A stretch of 64,000 nt of DNA. Origin: Pseudomonas sp. FP198. Lineage in GTDB: Bacteria > Pseudomonadota > Gammaproteobacteria > Pseudomonadales > Pseudomonadaceae. A program made the translations under genes and the position numbers. How positions within the stretch are numbered: the stretch's first letter is position 1; each line of letters begins with the position of its first letter. A model generated the notes under the pieces. That model was not told where the DNA came from, did not search any database, and saw only the letters and a list, made by a program, of their open reading frames with translations. This document shows, piece after piece, positions 56,514 to 64,000 of this stretch. The stretch lies in contig NZ_CP117452.1 in assembly GCF_030687895.1 (NCBI RefSeq), positions 2,311,501 through 2,375,500 of the forward strand, written 5' to 3'.

Positions 56514-57971
56514 TCAGTGCGGGGAATAGACCGTCAGCATCTGCCCAGGCTTGAGCGCCTTGCCCATGCGCGGGTTCCAGCGCTTGAGGTGCTGCATTTC
56601 GACGTTGAAGCGCTTGGCAACCACGTAAAGCGAGTCGCCTTGCTTGACCTTGTATTGGGTCTGCTTCTTCTGTTCCTTGCCCTTGGCGGCCACGACGGTG
56701 TTGATGCGTTTGCCGCTGGCCTTGGTTGCCTTGGTGGCCTTGACGTCCTGCATGACCAGGGTCTGGCCGACCTTGAGCTTGTTGCCGCTGAGCTTGTTCC
56801 AGCGTTGCAGGTCCTTGGTCTGGACGTTGTTGGCCTTGGCGATCTGGGCCAGGTTGTCGCCGCGCTTGACCCGGTAGCTGCGCCGTACACCTTCCACTTC
56901 GCTGTCATCGGCGTTTTCGAAGACCGGCTTGAGCGAGCGCGGGCTGATCAACTCTTCCGGGCGCATGGTCGACAGGCTGGCGGTCAGCAACTGTGCCTTG
57001 GAGGTCGGGACCAGCAAGTGTTGCGGGCCGTCGATGGTGGTGCGCTGCTTGAACGCCGGGTTGAGTTGGAACAGCTCGTCTTCGTCGATGTTCGCCACCG
57101 CTGCGACCTTGGAGAGGTCCATGCGCTGGTTGATCTCGACGACCTGGAAATAGGGTTCGTTGGCGATCGGGTTGAGGTTCACGCCGTAGGCATCGGGGGC
57201 CAGTACTACTTGGGACAGCGCCAGCAGCTTCGGCACGTAGGCCTGGGTTTCGCTGGGCAGAGGCAGGTTCCAGTAGTCGGTGGGCAGGCCGAGCTTTTCG
57301 TTGCGCTCGATGGCCCGGCTGACCGTGCCTTCACCGGCGTTGTAGGCCGCCAGCGCCAGCAGCCAGTCGCCGTTGAACATGTCGTGCAGGCGCGTCAGGT
57401 AATCCATGGCGGCCGTGGTCGACGCAGTGATGTCGCGACGTCCATCGTAGAAACGCGTCTGGCGCAGGTTGAAATAACGCCCGGTGGAGGGGATGAACTG
57501 CCACAGGCCCACCGCGTTGGCGCGGGAATAGGCCATCGGGTTGTAGGCGCTTTCGATTACCGGCAACAGCGCCAGCTCCAGCGGCATGTTGCGCTCTTCC
57601 AGACGCTCGACGATGTAGTGGATGTACAGGCTGCCACGCTCGCCGGCGTTTTCCAGGAAGGACGGATTGCTGGCGAACCACAGGCGCTGCTGCTCGATGC
57701 GCGGGTTGACCCCGGCGGTTTCCTGCAGTTGGAAGCCCTGGCGCATGCGTTCCCATACGTCCTGGGGCACTTGCGGGCTGGGTTTTTCCGTCAGCCACAC
57801 GGGTTTTTGCTTGGCTCGCGCGGCGATATTCGGCGTATGCGCGACATCGGTCTGCGGCACCTGGCTGGTGCTCTGGCAGCCGGCCAGCGTGGCGGACACA
57901 GCCACCGCGATGGCTTGAGCCAAGCGGGTCAATGTGTCTGACTGGACGGACCTGCGAATAGATGACGACAT
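56514..57971 (-). CDS. mltD: Membrane-bound lytic murein transglycosylase D
   Basis: Cleaves peptidoglycan glycan strands to anhydro-muropeptides at the outer membrane. The 485-residue lipoprotein has lipobox LAGC near residue 32. The SLT domain has the catalytic Glu in LLPVIESAYNPMAYS near residue 125, AVGLWQFIPSTGRYF, and LALAAYNAGEGTVSRAI near 205. Two LysM repeats follow (YRVKRGDNLAQIAKANNV and YKVKQGDSLYVVAKRFNV). The frame extends to 57995; the ATG at 57971 is taken as start. Confidence 0.93.
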   Translation of the reverse strand: MSSSIRRSVQSDTLTRLAQAIAVAVSATLAGCQSTSQVPQTDVAHTPNIAARAKQKPVWLTEKPSPQVPQDVWERMRQGFQLQETAGVNPRIEQQRLWFASNPSFLENAGERGSLYIHYIVERLEERNMPLELALLPVIESAYNPMAYSRANAVGLWQFIPSTGRYFNLRQTRFYDGRRDITASTTAAMDYLTRLHDMFNGDWLLALAAYNAGEGTVSRAIERNEKLGLPTDYWNLPLPSETQAYVPKLLALSQVVLAPDAYGVNLNPIANEPYFQVVEINQRMDLSKVAAVANIDEDELFQLNPAFKQRTTIDGPQHLLVPTSKAQLLTASLSTMRPEELISPRSLKPVFENADDSEVEGVRRSYRVKRGDNLAQIAKANNVQTKDLQRWNKLSGNKLKVGQTLVMQDVKATKATKASGKRINTVVAAKGKEQKKQTQYKVKQGDSLYVVAKRFNVEMQHLKRWNPRMGKALKPGQMLTVYSPH

Positions 57972-58070
57972 TGGCTGGAAGTAAGTTCCGGGCAAAAATG
58001 TCGGCCGATTCTAGGAAGCGCACCCCAACAGGTCAACCATTCAGAATTTTTGTATCAATTGGTAGCTGGC

Positions 58071-58838
58071 TTAGAACTTATCTTTCCAGGCCCTCAAGGC
58101 CGCAAAAACCTCACTCGCCGTCTGGTTACGCTGGCCGTTCCGTTCGTCTGCTTTTTCTTTAACGGATGTTTCAGAGGTGCGCAAAAACGGATTGGTGAGC
58201 TTTTCCAGGGCCAGGGTCGACGGCAGGGTGATGACGCCCTGGCTGCGCTGCTCGGTGACCTTCTCCAGGCGCGCGGCAATGTCCGGGTTGGCCGGCTCGA
58301 CCGCGACGGCAAACTTCAGGTTGCTCAGGGTATATTCATGGGTGCAGTAGACGAGCGTATCGTCGGGCAGTGCGGCGAGGCGGCTCAAGGAGTGGTGCAT
58401 CTGTTCGGGCGTGCCCTCGAAGAGCCGGCCGCAACCAGCGGCGAACAGCGTGTCGCCGCAGAACAGCAGGCCGCGATGGTAGTAGGCGATATGCCCAAGG
58501 GTGTGTCCGGGCACGGCGTGGATATCGAAGTCCAGGCCCAGCACGTTGACCTTGGCATTGTCCTCCAGGGCGATGTCCCGCGCCGGGATGTTTTCGCCGG
58601 CCGGCCCGTAGACGGTGGCGTTCGTCGCGCTTTTCAGCGCCGCGACACCGCCGACATGATCATGGTGGTGGTGAGTGACCAGGATGTCGCTCAGGACCCA
58701 GCCCGGATGGGCGTCGAGCCAGGCCCGCACGGGGGCGGCGTCGCCCGGGTCGACCACGGCGCAGCGTTGGGTCGAGTGATCCTGTAACAACCAGATGTAG
58801 TTATCGGTAAACGCGGGCAGGGCACTGATCTGTATCAT
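58071..58838 (-). CDS. gloB: Hydroxyacylglutathione hydrolase (glyoxalase II)
   Basis: Hydrolyses S-lactoylglutathione to lactate and glutathione, the second step of methylglyoxal detoxification. The 255-residue metallo-beta-lactamase-fold protein has the binuclear metal motif THHHHDH at residues 55-61, the [16 protein letters not shown] segment near 130, and [11 protein letters not shown] near 170. ATG at 58838; the open frame runs to 58949. Confidence 0.94.
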   Translation of the reverse strand: MIQISALPAFTDNYIWLLQDHSTQRCAVVDPGDAAPVRAWLDAHPGWVLSDILVTHHHHDHVGGVAALKSATNATVYGPAGENIPARDIALEDNAKVNVLGLDFDIHAVPGHTLGHIAYYHRGLLFCGDTLFAAGCGRLFEGTPEQMHHSLSRLAALPDDTLVYCTHEYTLSNLKFAVAVEPANPDIAARLEKVTEQRSQGVITLPSTLALEKLTNPFLRTSETSVKEKADERNGQRNQTASEVFAALRAWKDKF

Positions 58839-58903
58839 CGCTGAATTCGCCAAGCTCAAAACAAAGGCGCATCTTAGAACTTCCTGGCGCGTTGGAGAAT
58901 GCA

Positions 58904-59662
58904 ATGACCGATGAAGCGTTCGCTCAGGCTGATCCTGAATGGCTGGCATTGATCAGTTCCGCCCGTGAATGGCTGTCCGGCCCTGTCGGGCAATTCCTGC
59001 TGGAAGAAGAACGGCGCATGCTCGAAGACGAGTTGGGCCGGTTCTTCGGCGGCTACCTGGTGCATTACGGCCCCTCGGCGCAGACCCCGCCGTCGGCGCC
59101 GCAGGTGCAGCGCAACGTACGCCTGGGCGCGCCGTTGCCTGGCGTGGAGATCGTCTGCGAGGAGCAGGCCTGGCCGTTGAGCGAGCATGCCGCCGACGTG
59201 GTGGTCATGCAGCACGGCCTGGATTTCTGCCTGTCGCCCCACGGGCTGTTGCGCGAGGCCGCCAGCAGCGTGCGTCCCGGTGGCCATTTGTTGATTATCG
59301 GCATCAACCCCTGGAGCAGTTGGGGGCTGCGTCATGTGTTCGCCGGCGACGCGCTGCGCCAGGCCCGTTGCATCTCGGCTTCGCGAGTGGGCGACTGGCT
59401 CAACCTGCTGGGCTTCGCGCTGGAGAAACGCCGCTTCGGGTGCTATCGTCCGCCGCTTGCGTCGCCCAAGTGGCAGGCCCGTCTGGCCGGCTGGGAGCGC
59501 AAGGCCGGTGACTGGCAATTGTCCGGCGGCGGCTTCTATCTGTTGGTGGCGCGCAAGATCGTCGTCGGCTTGCGCCCGGTACGCCAGGCGCGGCGCGAGC
59601 CGGTGGGCAAGCTGATTCCCTTGCCGATGGCCAAGGTCAATCGCCGTCACATCGAGCCGTAA
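58904..59662 (+). CDS. SAM-dependent class I methyltransferase
   Basis: A 252-residue protein next to gloB and rnhA, as in many pseudomonads. No classical GxGxG loop is obvious; the Methyltransf_11-type central part [40 protein letters not shown] is seen in pieces near residues 95-130 ([20 protein letters not shown]). Substrate unknown. The N-terminus may be partly degenerate for SAM binding. ATG at 58904 has TTGGAGAA upstream; divergent from gloB. Confidence 0.8.
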   Translation: MTDEAFAQADPEWLALISSAREWLSGPVGQFLLEEERRMLEDELGRFFGGYLVHYGPSAQTPPSAPQVQRNVRLGAPLPGVEIVCEEQAWPLSEHAADVVVMQHGLDFCLSPHGLLREAASSVRPGGHLLIIGINPWSSWGLRHVFAGDALRQARCISASRVGDWLNLLGFALEKRRFGCYRPPLASPKWQARLAGWERKAGDWQLSGGGFYLLVARKIVVGLRPVRQARREPVGKLIPLPMAKVNRRHIEP

Positions 59663-59754
59663 CTTTTATTTCCAATGGTTCTGGCCGGCATTCGGCTTCG
59701 GGCGTCGAGCGGTCCCGACCGGCGGGCCTTTGCATTTTTTCTGGATAGATTGGC

Positions 59755-60207
59755 ATGAGCGATAGCGTAGAACTTTTCACTGACGGCGCCTGCAAGGGCA
59801 ATCCGGGCCCGGGTGGCTGGGGTGCGTTGCTGGTGTGCAAGGGCGTGGAAAAGGAACTCTGGGGCGGCGAAGCCAATACCACCAACAATCGCATGGAACT
59901 GATGGGCGCCATTCGCGGCCTGGAAGAACTCAAGCGGCCATGCGATGTGCTGCTGGTGACCGACTCGCAGTATGTAATGAAAGGCATCAACGAGTGGATG
60001 GCCAACTGGAAGAAGCGCGGCTGGAAAACGGCGGCGAAGGAACCGGTCAAGAACGCTGATCTCTGGAAGCTGCTGGACGAGCAGGTCAACCGCCATAACG
60101 TCACCTGGAAATGGGTGCGCGGGCACATCGGCCACCACGGCAACGAGCGGGCCGACCAGTTGGCCAATCGTGGGGTGGATGAGGTGCGTGGGTATAAGCA
60201 GGCTTGA
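59755..60207 (+). CDS. rnhA: Ribonuclease HI
   Basis: Removes RNA from RNA-DNA hybrids. 150 residues with the complete DEDD-type active site: [16 protein letters not shown] (Asp10), [10 protein letters not shown] (Glu), [11 protein letters not shown] (Asp), and [18 protein letters not shown] (His and Asp). It precedes dnaQ by 99 bases, the common gammaproteobacterial order. Confidence 0.97.
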   Translation: MSDSVELFTDGACKGNPGPGGWGALLVCKGVEKELWGGEANTTNNRMELMGAIRGLEELKRPCDVLLVTDSQYVMKGINEWMANWKKRGWKTAAKEPVKNADLWKLLDEQVNRHNVTWKWVRGHIGHHGNERADQLANRGVDEVRGYKQA

Positions 60208-60306
60208 TCCGGGCCTCACCACAAAAGCAGGCTCAGGCTCATCCCCTGTCTGGGCGTGCTAATATCCGCGCTTTTGCAAGACTGCCCGTTTGAGAGCTGA
60301 ACACTG

Positions 60307-61068
60307 ATGGCCAACAGATCTGTAGTACTGGATACCGAAACCACCGGCATGCCGGTGACCGACGGTCACCGGATTATCGAAATCGGCTGTGTCGAGCTGA
60401 TCGGTCGGCGCCTGACCGGTCGTCATTTCCACGTTTACCTGCAACCGGACCGCGAAAGCGACGAGGGTGCCATTGGCGTGCACGGCATCACTAACGAGTT
60501 CCTGGTGGGCAAGCCGCGTTTCGCCGAGGTAGCCGATGAGTTCTTCGAATTCATCCAGGGCGCGCAGTTGATCATCCATAACGCGGCGTTCGACGTCGGG
60601 TTCATCAACAATGAATTCGCCCTGATGGGCCAGCACGACCGGGCCGACATCACCCGGCATTGCACTATCCTCGATACCTTGATGATGGCGCGGGAGCGGC
60701 ATCCGGGCCAGCGCAACAGCCTTGATGCCTTGTGCAAGCGCTATGGGGTCGACAACTCCGGTCGTGAGCTGCACGGCGCCTTGCTCGACTCCGAGATCCT
60801 CGCCGACGTCTACCTGACCATGACTGGCGGTCAGACCAGCCTGTCCCTGGCCGGCAATGCGTCTGACGGCAATGGCACCGGCGAAGGTTCGGGTAACCAG
60901 GCGAGCGAGATCCGGCGTTTGTCGGCAGACCGCAAGCCGGCCCGGATCATCCGCGCCAGCGAAAGCGACCTGGCCGAACATGCCGCGCGTCTGGAAGCCA
61001 TCGCCAAGTCCGCCGGTGCCCCGGCATTGTGGACGCAATTGGTCGAGGCGCAGGCTGCCGCGAGTTGA
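60307..61068 (+). CDS. dnaQ: DNA polymerase III epsilon subunit (proofreading exonuclease)
   Basis: 3'-5' exonuclease of the replicase. 253 residues: Exo I VLDTETTGMP (Asp9, Glu11), Exo II IIHNAAFDVGFINNEF near residue 97, and Exo III ELHGALLDSEILADVYL near 160. A Gly/Ser/Asn-rich linker (NASDGNGTGEGSGN) then leads to the C-terminal polymerase-binding segment. Followed directly by a REP pair. Confidence 0.96.
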   Translation: MANRSVVLDTETTGMPVTDGHRIIEIGCVELIGRRLTGRHFHVYLQPDRESDEGAIGVHGITNEFLVGKPRFAEVADEFFEFIQGAQLIIHNAAFDVGFINNEFALMGQHDRADITRHCTILDTLMMARERHPGQRNSLDALCKRYGVDNSGRELHGALLDSEILADVYLTMTGGQTSLSLAGNASDGNGTGEGSGNQASEIRRLSADRKPARIIRASESDLAEHAARLEAIAKSAGAPALWTQLVEAQAAAS

Positions 61069-61078
61069 TGAGATATCT

Positions 61079-61167
61079 GTGGGAGCGAGCCTGCTCGCGA
61101 AAGCGCTGGTTCAGTTGGCATCTGTGTCGAATGTGCCGACGTCTTCGCGAGCAGGCTCGCTCCCACA
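61079..61167. repeat. REP pair, family B
   Basis: GTGGGAGCGAGCCTGCTCGCGAAA and its inverted partner, 11 bases after the dnaQ stop. Confidence 0.85.
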
Positions 61168-61328
61168 AGAGTTTGCATCGTTCAGTTGTCGGCGCAGTCG
61201 CCAATACCTTCCAATCTGAAGTAAAGGCAGGCCATGGTTATTCGCGTGACGTGTGAAGATTCGACAAGCAAGGGCAATGGATGGCTTCGCGCCGTTGGTT
61301 GTCTCAAGGAATGAGGACCTTCCCCAGT

Positions 61329-61943
61329 ATGCAACCGGTCATGAATCCCAAGCACCCCGGCCTGTCGGTGCGCGTCGCCGATGACGGCTTCGCCGCTTAT
61401 ATCTGGGGCAGCGATTTCAGTTTCGAAGTCAGCGTCTACGGCACGGCGCAGATCGGCCGGCCGGTGAGCCAGTGGCCGGTGACGCCGATCGTTCCCTACC
61501 GCAAGTGCTACGGCATCGACCCTGAAGAGTTCAGCAGTTTTCGCGATGCCCCGGACAGCGAAATCTTCATGGCCTACCTGGACGACCAGCCGGTCGGGCA
61601 TCTGGTCGTCAGCACCAATTGGAACGGGTATGCCCATATCGACGAGTTGGCGGTGCATGCCCCGGCACGCCGACATGGGGTAGCCAAGGCCTTGCTCGAT
61701 GTGGCCCAGTTCTGGAGCCGCAAGAAAAAACTGCCGGGCATCATGCTGGAAACCCAGAACAACAACCTGGGCGCCTGCCGGCTTTACGAGCGCTGCGGCT
61801 ATGTGCTCGGCGGCATCGATCACCTGCGCTATCGCGGCATTGACCGACACACCGCCGAGGTGGCGCTGTTCTGGTACCGGTTGTTCGACGATCCACTGGG
61901 CATGACGGTCAGTGGTTCAGCAACGCCTCGGCTTGTTCCGTGA
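61329..61943 (+). CDS. GNAT-family N-acetyltransferase
   Basis: A 204-residue protein with the GNAT fold: HIDELAVHAPARRHGVAKALLDVAQFW near residues 100-125 (motif A, acetyl-CoA loop R-R-H-G-V-A) and LETQNNNLGACRLYERCGYVLGG near 140 (motif B). The acceptor is unknown; the streptothricin-acetyltransferase-like sequence LETQNNNLGACRLYE is notable. Several in-frame starts exist (61281, 61311, 61329, 61341); GAGGA precedes 61329. It overlaps the end of the convergent LysR gene by 35 bases. Confidence 0.83.
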   Translation: MQPVMNPKHPGLSVRVADDGFAAYIWGSDFSFEVSVYGTAQIGRPVSQWPVTPIVPYRKCYGIDPEEFSSFRDAPDSEIFMAYLDDQPVGHLVVSTNWNGYAHIDELAVHAPARRHGVAKALLDVAQFWSRKKKLPGIMLETQNNNLGACRLYERCGYVLGGIDHLRYRGIDRHTAEVALFWYRLFDDPLGMTVSGSATPRLVP

Positions 61944-62802
61944 TCCGTTCCAGCAACGACTGGACCGCCGGTGAAGGCGTCGCACCGTTCAGGCTCAATG
62001 CATAGAGGCAGATGGGCACGGCCGGCGATACCGGACAGATGTCCAGGTCGCCGCCCCTGGCCCCCGAGGCGGTAAACGGGTCGACAATCGCCAGGCCTTC
62101 GCCGGCCTCCACCATTGCCCGCATCATCTGATGAGTCTGCACGCGTATCTGCACCACCGGCGCCGGGCGCAGTGCGCCAAGCTTGTGGTCGAACGCCGGG
62201 CTCAGCGGATCATGCCCCTCCAGCCCGACCAGCGACTGGCCCGCCAGATCCTGAACCGACAGGTATTTCTGTCGTGGTTGCAGCCAGCCATGGGGCGCCA
62301 GCAACTGCAGTTTGCCTTGGGCGATCATCTGGCAATCGATGTCGGGGTGTTCGGGATCGTGCAGGCTCAGGCCCAAGTCGCTTTCACGCAGCAGCAGGCT
62401 CTTGACGATTTCCCGGGTCGGCTGGCTGAGCAGCGTGCACGGCGCATCCGGATGGCGCCGACGCAGCGCGGCAATGCTCAGGGGTAACAGCTGTTGGGCC
62501 AGTGGTGGGGTGCAGATGATGCGCAGGGGCGGCGCCTGATAATGCTTCAGGCTGGCGGCCATTCGCTGTATCGGTTCGAGGGTGTCGTACAGCCGCGTGA
62601 TGCCTTCGCGTAATTCCAGGGTTTCCCGAGTCGCCTGCAAGCGTCCGCGCACGCTGGCGAACAGCATGAAACCGAGCTGGGCCTCCGCATCGCGCAGGAT
62701 CGACTCGACTTCGGCCACCGGCAATTGCAGCCATTCGGCCGCGGTACCCAGGTGGCCAGTCTGCAGCAGCGCCTGGATCACTTCGATGTGGCGTAAACGC
62801 AT
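61909..62802 (-). CDS. LysR-family transcriptional regulator
   Basis: A 297-residue regulator. N-terminal winged HTH (LRHIEVIQALLQTGHLGTAAEWLQLPVAEVESILRDAE, seen as the HTH at residues 3-60) and a LysR substrate-binding domain from about 90 (PPLRIICTPPLAQQLLPLSIAALRRRHP). The target is unknown. Its 3' end overlaps the GNAT gene. Confidence 0.87.
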   Translation of the reverse strand: MRLRHIEVIQALLQTGHLGTAAEWLQLPVAEVESILRDAEAQLGFMLFASVRGRLQATRETLELREGITRLYDTLEPIQRMAASLKHYQAPPLRIICTPPLAQQLLPLSIAALRRRHPDAPCTLLSQPTREIVKSLLLRESDLGLSLHDPEHPDIDCQMIAQGKLQLLAPHGWLQPRQKYLSVQDLAGQSLVGLEGHDPLSPAFDHKLGALRPAPVVQIRVQTHQMMRAMVEAGEGLAIVDPFTASGARGGDLDICPVSPAVPICLYALSLNGATPSPAVQSLLERITEQAEALLNH

Positions 62803-62887
62803 GCAAGAGGTCCGTATTAGGCAGGTAAGCCATTGAGTGGCTGAATCCTAACCCAATTACGGGTGCGACTTCTGCTCATGCAAACAG

Positions 62888-63148
62888 TTATAGAGCGATC
62901 TGCGTTTCGACTGGCGCCTGAGGCTGCCGTGGCGTTTCAGGCTCGCGGGTCAGGTGGATGCCGGATTGCACCAGGAGGAACGTGTCCTCGTCGACTTTGT
63001 TGACCCGATCTCCAATGGCCAGCTTATAAGTGATGACATCCTTGCCAATGCCGTCCTGCGACGGGTCTGATTCTTGGAATTCATGCACCGAATAGACGCG
63101 ACCTTCGGCGTCCCGTGCATGAAATTGTCCGACAAGTACTGCTGCCAT
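62888..63148 (-). CDS. Hypothetical protein, 86 residues
   Basis: Begins MAAVLVGQFHARDAEGRVYSVHEF and has a beta-rich pattern (DVITYKLAIGDRVNKVDEDTFLLVQSG), with a Pro-rich tail. It looks like a small conserved pseudomonad protein, but I cannot name a family. The frame extends to 63205; the ATG at 63148 is preceded by AGAGGTTCC. Confidence 0.6.
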   Translation of the reverse strand: MAAVLVGQFHARDAEGRVYSVHEFQESDPSQDGIGKDVITYKLAIGDRVNKVDEDTFLLVQSGIHLTREPETPRQPQAPVETQIAL

Positions 63149-63334
63149 TGCTTGGAACCTCTGAAAATAGATCACTCGATTTGCGGTTCTGTAGACCTTG
63201 GTCAAGCGCGGTAAGTTTTCCTACAGTAAAAAAATAGTCCGGTTGGCAGGTTTTAGGTGATCCACTGGTCCAATTGTGGTGCCGATCATCTATAACTACA
63301 GGCTCCCTTTGAGCCGATAGTCGAGAAGCCTCTC

Positions 63335-63892
63335 ATGAGTAATGTCTACACAGTGGCGGTTTTAGTGGGCAGCCTGCGCAAGGCGTCGATCAACCGAAAG
63401 GTCGCGTTGGCCCTGGCGGACCTGGCGCCGTCCAACCTGAAACTGGAAATCGTCGAAATCGGCGAGCTGCCACTTTATAACGAAGACATCGACGTCTCGC
63501 CGCCGGCGGCCTATACCGCGTTTCGCCAGAAGGTCGGCGCGGCGGATGCGTTGTTGTTCGTGACACCGGAATACAACCGCTCGGTGCCGGCCCCGCTGAA
63601 GAATGCCATCGATGTCGGCTCACGCCCCTACGGTCAGAGTTGCCTGAGCGGCAAGCCGGGTGCAGTGATCAGCGCCTCACCCGGTGCCATCGGCGGTTTT
63701 GGCGCTAACCACCACTTGCGCCAATCCCTGGTTTTTCTCGACGTGCCTTGCATGCAACAACCGGAAGCCTACCTGAGCGGTGCGGGCACGGCGTTCGACG
63801 AGGCGGGTAACCTGTCGGAGTCGGTCAGGCCGTTTTTGCAGAAATTCATCGATGCCTATGGCAAGTGGGTGGAGCAGCATAAGAAGGTTTGA
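63335..63892 (+). CDS. NADPH-dependent FMN reductase (ChrR/azoreductase type)
   Basis: A 185-residue flavodoxin-like quinone, chromate or azo-dye reductase. FMN-phosphate loop VGSLRKASINRKVALAL at residues 12-28, LYNEDIDVSPPAAY near 50, TPEYNRSVPAPLKNAIDVGSRP near 80, and SASPGAIGGFGANHHLR near 112. Expected to protect against redox-cycling quinones. Upstream (63149-63334) is an AT-rich divergent promoter region with TATAACT near 63290. Confidence 0.9.
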   Translation: MSNVYTVAVLVGSLRKASINRKVALALADLAPSNLKLEIVEIGELPLYNEDIDVSPPAAYTAFRQKVGAADALLFVTPEYNRSVPAPLKNAIDVGSRPYGQSCLSGKPGAVISASPGAIGGFGANHHLRQSLVFLDVPCMQQPEAYLSGAGTAFDEAGNLSESVRPFLQKFIDAYGKWVEQHKKV

Positions 63893-63908
63893 TATCACCG
63901 TGAAACCC

Positions 63909-63936
63909 GTGGCGAGGGAGCAAGCTCCCTCGCCAC
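63909..63936. repeat. Single palindromic REP, family A variant
   Basis: GTGGCGAGGGAG, a CAAG loop and CTCCCTCGCCAC; a near twin of the element at 14951-14984. It follows the FMN reductase gene by 16 bases and could terminate it. Confidence 0.8.
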
Positions 63937-64000
63937 AAGTGCATCCATGACTGCATAAGTCATTCAGTTCCTGCTTTACCGAATATCCGAAACTCCCTAT

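Overview
The window is about 63% GC and reads as a chromosomal segment of a Pseudomonas of the fluorescens group. Evidence: the gene set (acnB, fabI, rnhA-dnaQ, mltD-gloB, miaE, an Mrp antiporter with fused A/B subunits, and Yej transporters with two YejA-like binding proteins), the Pseudomonas-type intergenic REP palindromes in three sequence families, and Crc/Hfq-type CA-rich ribosome-binding regions. I see no rRNA, tRNA, prophage, insertion sequence or CRISPR array.

Region 1 (1-12.4 kb) is a myo-inositol catabolic and uptake locus, all on the + strand: iolE, iolB, iolA (mmsA type), an IolI-like isomerase, iolD, iolG, a second Gfo/Idh/MocA oxidoreductase, then a CUT2-type sugar ABC transporter (periplasmic binding protein, double ATPase, permease). 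A perfect 16-bp palindrome (GGAA-N6-TTCC type) sits exactly in the spacer of a sigma-70-like promoter in front of the transporter. AAnAAnAA motifs overlap or closely precede several ribosome-binding sites, which suggests specific repression plus catabolite repression by Hfq/Crc. The same operator/promoter arrangement recurs at 29.47 kb in front of an isolated oxidoreductase gene, linking that gene to the same or a related regulon.

Region 2 (12.4-26 kb) holds a DksA-family protein with a degenerate zinc finger, a chemoreceptor with a C-terminal rather than N-terminal sensory region, several small unknown genes, a betaine/choline-type binding protein, and the six-gene mrp Na+/H+ antiporter operon on the minus strand. 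Region 3 (25-34.3 kb) has a divergent DMT exporter/XRE-cupin pair, an FAD/NAD(P) protein, the isolated oxidoreductase, an SDR and APH-type kinase pair, a 2-hydroxyacid dehydrogenase and a serine/threonine-type permease. Region 4 (34.5-46.7 kb) contains acnB with an unusual 139-bp hairpin element upstream, DUF1289, UspE-like, miaE, GFA, an alkA-like/ada repair pair, trkH, a LysE exporter, an AraC regulator and a GAF-GGDEF cyclase.

Region 5 (46.7-48 kb) is the least ordinary part. An array of REP palindromes in a 134-bp period ends in a REP cut in half, and immediately after the break, in lower-GC DNA, comes a stand-alone colicin M-type catalytic domain (motif D-x-Y-D-x5-H-R) followed by a small four-helix membrane protein that looks like its immunity partner. 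The domain lacks the translocation and receptor-binding parts of known M-type bacteriocins. Region 6 (48-64 kb) returns to core genes: fabI, yejA-yejA-yejB-yejE-yejF, mltD, gloB, a methyltransferase, rnhA, dnaQ, a GNAT acetyltransferase, a LysR regulator, a small unknown gene and an NADPH-dependent FMN reductase.
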